A DNA stretch of 28,785 nt, from positions 1 through 28,785 of the forward strand of contig CAZTFU010000024.1 of NCBI GenBank assembly GCA_964612925.1, written 5' to 3'. The notes beneath the pieces were generated by a model, which saw nothing but the letters and a program-made list of their open reading frames with translations, searched no databases and was not told the DNA's origin. This DNA is from Phil1 sp964612925. Its GTDB lineage: Bacteria > Bacillota > Clostridia > Christensenellales > CAG-138. Below, piece by piece: positions 25,955 through 28,785 of the stretch (its first letter is position 1; each line of letters starts with the position of its first letter). Made by a program: the position numbers and the translations under genes.

Positions 25955-26909
25955 GCTTGATAATAACAAGCTGAACGAATTGATATTAAGTAAATTTGTG
26001 CATACACGCAAGGAAGTCATATGCTCGCCGCAGGTGGGCGTTGACTGTGCGGCGGTGGATATGGGCGGCCGCATAGCCGTGCTTTCTACCGATCCAATAA
26101 CGGCTGCGGCAAAGCATATAGGCACACTGACGGTGCATGTGAGCTGCAACGACGCGGCGGCCGCGGGTGCGGAACCTATAGGTCTGCTTACAACATTGCT
26201 TGCCCCACCGAGCATTACGGAAGATGAAATAGCCGAAATTGCCGATGAGCTAAGTACGGCCGCAAAAGAAGCGAACGTTGAAATAATAGGCGGCCATACC
26301 GAAATAACGGATGCCGTAACAAGGGTTGTAACAAGCGCCGCCGTAATAGCAAAGGCGGGCGCACGCGGCATACTTACCCCCGGCGGAATGAAGGAAGGGG
26401 ACAGCGTTGTGTTGACAAAGTGGATATGCCTTGAGGGAACCGCTATAATCGCAAGCGAATTTGCAGGTAGGCTCGATGGCATTACCGAAGCAGAACTTGA
26501 CGAAGCACGCGATTATATGAAATATGTCAGCGTGGTAAAGGAAGGGCTTTTTGCCTACGAACACGGCGCACACGCCATGCACGACATAACCGAAGGCGGT
26601 GTTTTCGGGGCGGCATGGGAAATGAGTGAGGCTTCGGGTGTCGGCATGGAAATATGCGAAGAATGTATACCCATAAAGGATGTAACAAGGAAAATGTGCG
26701 CGGCTCTCGATATCGACCCAATGCGCCTTATTTCGAGCGGAGCCATGCTTATAGCCTGCCCGAATGGAGAAGAAATTGTAAAAGGACTAAAGGAGATGGG
26801 CATAAATGCCGCCGTTATCGGCACAGCGGGCGGGGAAGGCGTGAGAACAGCTTCGGGCAAGATTATAGCCCCTCCCGGTGCGGATGAACTATATAAGCTG
26901 TATAAATAG
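25941..26909 (+). CDS. PurM/HypE-like ATP-binding protein of unknown role
   Basis: 322 residues with the two-domain fold of AIR synthase, ThiL and HypE: VGVDCAAVDM near residue 33, HVSCNDAAAAGAEPIGLL, EIIGGHTEIT, GDSVVLTKWICLEG, then HDITEGGVFGAAWE and a C-terminal domain to residue 322. The C-terminus lacks the PRIC-type cysteine end that HypE needs for carbamoyl and cyanide chemistry, and no hyp genes are nearby, so I do not call it hypE. ThiL and PurM signatures do not fit fully either. The ATG overlaps the end of ligA and has TAGGAG 8 bases upstream, so it is translated from the same message. Confidence 0.8.
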   Translation: MRIGKLDNNKLNELILSKFVHTRKEVICSPQVGVDCAAVDMGGRIAVLSTDPITAAAKHIGTLTVHVSCNDAAAAGAEPIGLLTTLLAPPSITEDEIAEIADELSTAAKEANVEIIGGHTEITDAVTRVVTSAAVIAKAGARGILTPGGMKEGDSVVLTKWICLEGTAIIASEFAGRLDGITEAELDEARDYMKYVSVVKEGLFAYEHGAHAMHDITEGGVFGAAWEMSEASGVGMEICEECIPIKDVTRKMCAALDIDPMRLISSGAMLIACPNGEEIVKGLKEMGINAAVIGTAGGEGVRTASGKIIAPPGADELYKLYK

Positions 26910-26921
26910 TTAATATTGCTA

Positions 26922-26950
26922 TTCAAAACAGCAAAAGTGTGTGTTATAAT
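26922..26950 (+). promoter_or_regulatory. Promoter of yicC-gmk-rpoZ
   Basis: TTCAAA (26922-26927), a 17-base spacer ending in TGT, then TATAAT (26945-26950), again with an extended -10. The yicC start is 30 bases downstream. Confidence 0.75.
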
Positions 26951-26979
26951 AAACAGGTTATAGCACAAAGGAGGCTAAT

Positions 26980-27858
26980 ATGGTAAGCAGCATGACCGGC
27001 TTTGGCCGCGGAAAGGCCACTAAGGATGGGCGAGAAATGACTGTGGAGCTGAAAAGCGTTAACCACAGATATCTTGACCTTTCGTTCAGAATGCCGAGAC
27101 ATATTTCTTTTGCGGAAGAAACCATACGTTCAGCATTGAACAACATTCTTTCACGCGGACACGTTGATGTTTACGTTAACTACAGCAACACAAGGTCCGA
27201 TGCAAGAACGGTGAAGATTGATACGGGTCTATTGAGTGCATATCTGAACTCCGTAAAGGAAGCGGCAAACGAGCTTGGAATAGAAAACGATATGACGCTG
27301 TCACTTGCTTTAAGACTTCCCGATGTTACAAGCATAGCGGAAGCGGACGAAGATGATGCCGCCGTAAAGGCTCTTGCTGAAGAGGCTGTGCGAAATGCTG
27401 CAAACGAGCTGATAAATGCAAGGCGCGGCGAAGGCGAAAGATTGGCCGCCGACCTTGAAGCAAGGCTTGATACCGTAGAAGAACTAAGAAATAAAATAGC
27501 CGAACGAGCACCCACGGTGGTTGAAGAATACAGAGTAAAGCTTAATGAACGAATAGAGAATATGCTTGGCTCCGTTGAAGTGGATGCGCAAAGGCTTGCC
27601 ACGGAGGTTGCGATATTCGCAGACAAGGCCAGCATAGATGAGGAACTTGTTCGTCTGAAGAGCCATATAGCCCAAACAAGGGAACTTCTTGAAAGTAGCG
27701 AAGCCACGGGAAGAAGGCTTGACTTTGTCGTGCAGGAAATGAATCGCGAATTCAATACAATAGGCTCGAAGGCAAACGATGCCGAAATTGCAAGACTTGT
27801 TATTCTCGGCAAGGCAGAGCTTGAAAAAATACGCGAACAGGTTCAGAATATAGAATAA
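26980..27858 (+). CDS. yicC: YicC-family endoribonuclease
   Basis: 292 residues. The N-terminal signature MVSSMTGFGRG and VELKSVNHRYLDLSFRMPR are diagnostic for YicC. The acidic C-terminal DUF1732 region has RLATEVAIFADKASIDEELVRLKSH and the ending RLDFVVQEMNREFNTIGSKAND. YicC is known as an RNase acting on RNA in bacteria; the Bacillus homologue is YloC. ATG with AAGGAGG 6 bases upstream. It is first in the yicC-gmk-rpoZ unit. Confidence 0.95.
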   Translation: MVSSMTGFGRGKATKDGREMTVELKSVNHRYLDLSFRMPRHISFAEETIRSALNNILSRGHVDVYVNYSNTRSDARTVKIDTGLLSAYLNSVKEAANELGIENDMTLSLALRLPDVTSIAEADEDDAAVKALAEEAVRNAANELINARRGEGERLAADLEARLDTVEELRNKIAERAPTVVEEYRVKLNERIENMLGSVEVDAQRLATEVAIFADKASIDEELVRLKSHIAQTRELLESSEATGRRLDFVVQEMNREFNTIGSKANDAEIARLVILGKAELEKIREQVQNIE

Positions 27859-27874
27859 TGGCAGGAGCGGTGTT

Positions 27875-28486
27875 ATGAAAAACAAAGGTGAATTGTTCGT
27901 TATATCAGGACCGTCAGGCGTAGGCAAGGGCGTTATTTGCAAGGCTCTGCTTTTGTCGGATGATAAAATACGGTTTTCCGTTTCGGCAACAACGCGCGCA
28001 CCACGTCCCGGTGAGGAACACGGTGTAAGCTATTTCTTCGTTACACGCGAAGAATTCGAAGGCATGATAGAACGTAATGAACTGCTTGAATATATGGATG
28101 TGTTTGGCATGAACTATTACGGCACGCCCAAGGCTTACATAGATAAGCTTACCTCGGAGGGCATTGACGTTATACTTGATATAGATGTCAACGGTGCAAG
28201 GAACGTTAAAAAACAGCGTCCCGAAGCGGTGAGTATATTCATTTTGCCGCCTTCCATGAATACCTTGCATAACCGTCTTGTGGGTCGCGGCACGGAAACA
28301 CAGGAAGCCATAGAAAAACGCTTTGGCAAGGCGAAGGAAGAAATATCCCATGCAAACGAATATGACTATGTGGTCGTAAACGATTCGTTGGATACCGCCA
28401 TTGCGGATGTTGCAAGCATTATAAGGGCCGAAAGGCTAAAGTCAAACAGAAACGACACGGTTGAAGAATTATTGAAGGAGGAATAA
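27875..28486 (+). CDS. gmk: Guanylate kinase
   Basis: 203 residues; phosphorylates GMP to GDP with ATP. P-loop GPSGVGKG at residues 12-19; GMP-binding region SVSATTRAPRPGE...GVSYFFV, then LEYMDVFGMNYYGTP and LDIDVNGARNVK. Starts at ATG behind AGGAG at 7 bases, 16 bases after yicC. The small remA gene that often lies between yicC and gmk in Bacillota is absent. Confidence 0.97.
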   Translation: MKNKGELFVISGPSGVGKGVICKALLLSDDKIRFSVSATTRAPRPGEEHGVSYFFVTREEFEGMIERNELLEYMDVFGMNYYGTPKAYIDKLTSEGIDVILDIDVNGARNVKKQRPEAVSIFILPPSMNTLHNRLVGRGTETQEAIEKRFGKAKEEISHANEYDYVVVNDSLDTAIADVASIIRAERLKSNRNDTVEELLKEE

Positions 28487-28491
28487 ACAAT

Positions 28492-28686
28492 ATGATGAAC
28501 AAACCGTCCATAATAGACCTTCAGAAAAAGGTAAATTGCCGCTATATGCTCGTATCGGTGGTGGCGAAGCGTGCGCGTCAGCTCGTTGGGCAGGATGAGC
28601 TGCTTAACAACGAAAAGGCCGTATCTCATGCGGTAAACGAGCTTAACAATGACGAACTTGAAATAACCTATCTTGGAGATAAATAA
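28492..28686 (+). CDS. rpoZ: RNA polymerase omega subunit
   Basis: 64 residues. The omega pattern is clear: PSIIDLQKKVNCRYMLVSVVAKRARQL, then NEKAVSHAVNELNNDEL. Helps assemble beta' into RNA polymerase. Two ATGs in a row (28492 and 28495), with AAGGAGG about 9 to 12 bases upstream. It follows gmk by 5 bases, as in many Bacillota. Confidence 0.94.
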   Translation: MMNKPSIIDLQKKVNCRYMLVSVVAKRARQLVGQDELLNNEKAVSHAVNELNNDELEITYLGDK

Positions 28687-28750
28687 ACCCCAAAAAGGTA
28701 TAGAGTAAAAACGTCTCAGCGTGTTAATAAGTGAGCCGTAAAACAGTTTT

Positions 28751-28783
28751 GCATCCGCACATGATTTGTGCAGATGCTTTTTT
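28751..28783 (+). terminator. Terminator of yicC-gmk-rpoZ
   Basis: GCATCCGCACA (28751-28761) pairs with TGTGCAGATGC (28767-28777), with one mismatch in 11 pairs, followed by TTTTTT. Confidence 0.85.
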
Positions 28784-28785
28784 AT

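Overview
The window looks like Clostridia (Bacillota). It carries a T-box riboswitch before pheST, a CdaA/CdaR c-di-AMP locus, a Spo0A-family regulator with a perfect 0A box, a DacF-like gene after deoB, sigma-A type promoters and strong GGAGG ribosome binding sites. It is a draft assembly: there is one 100-N gap at 1816-1915.

Region A (1-6237) encodes the second half of an MMPL/RND transporter and, overlapping it by 14 bases, a very large surface protein with GLUG repeats, two membrane anchors and a C-terminal domain that may resemble LolA/LppX. The gap interrupts this gene but is flanked by identical 55-bp copies. Collapsing them restores one frame of about 1528 codons. Region A favours CTG for Leu and ATT/ATC for Ile, whereas everything to the right favours CTT/TTG and ATA. 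Region A may therefore be acquired DNA or a mis-joined contig.

Region B (6238-7398) is a 512-base stretch without a credible gene, followed by a six-gene tRNA operon on the minus strand (Arg, His, Gln, Lys, Leu, Gly in transcription order) with a clear promoter, a hairpin leader and a probable terminator.

Region C (7475-10258) has, on the minus strand, a PfkB-family kinase, a small ABM-type monooxygenase and a tandemly duplicated Cys-rich, Trp-rich mini-protein. A 278-bp MITE-like element follows, with 22-bp inverted repeats and a TAAA target duplication. A plus-strand cytidylate-kinase-like gene comes next.

Region D (10301-14574) is the minus-strand operon cdaA-cdaR-FAD dehydrogenase, possibly ending in an HPr-like remnant. 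It makes and controls c-di-AMP, which links to wall and osmotic homeostasis. A divergent Spo0A paralogue with a degenerate receiver domain faces it across a 353-base regulatory region that contains the 0A box.

Region E (14575-28785) is all on the plus strand: spo0A-like, deoB, a catalytically dead DacF homologue, T-box-pheS-pheT, pcrA-ligA-PurM/HypE-like protein, and yicC-gmk-rpoZ. These are mostly housekeeping functions in nucleotide salvage, tRNA charging, repair and RNA metabolism.

The points most worth a second look are the MMPL plus GLUG module, the phosphorylation-dead Spo0A paralogue, the pseudo-DacF, the Cys/Trp-rich mini-protein and the MITE.
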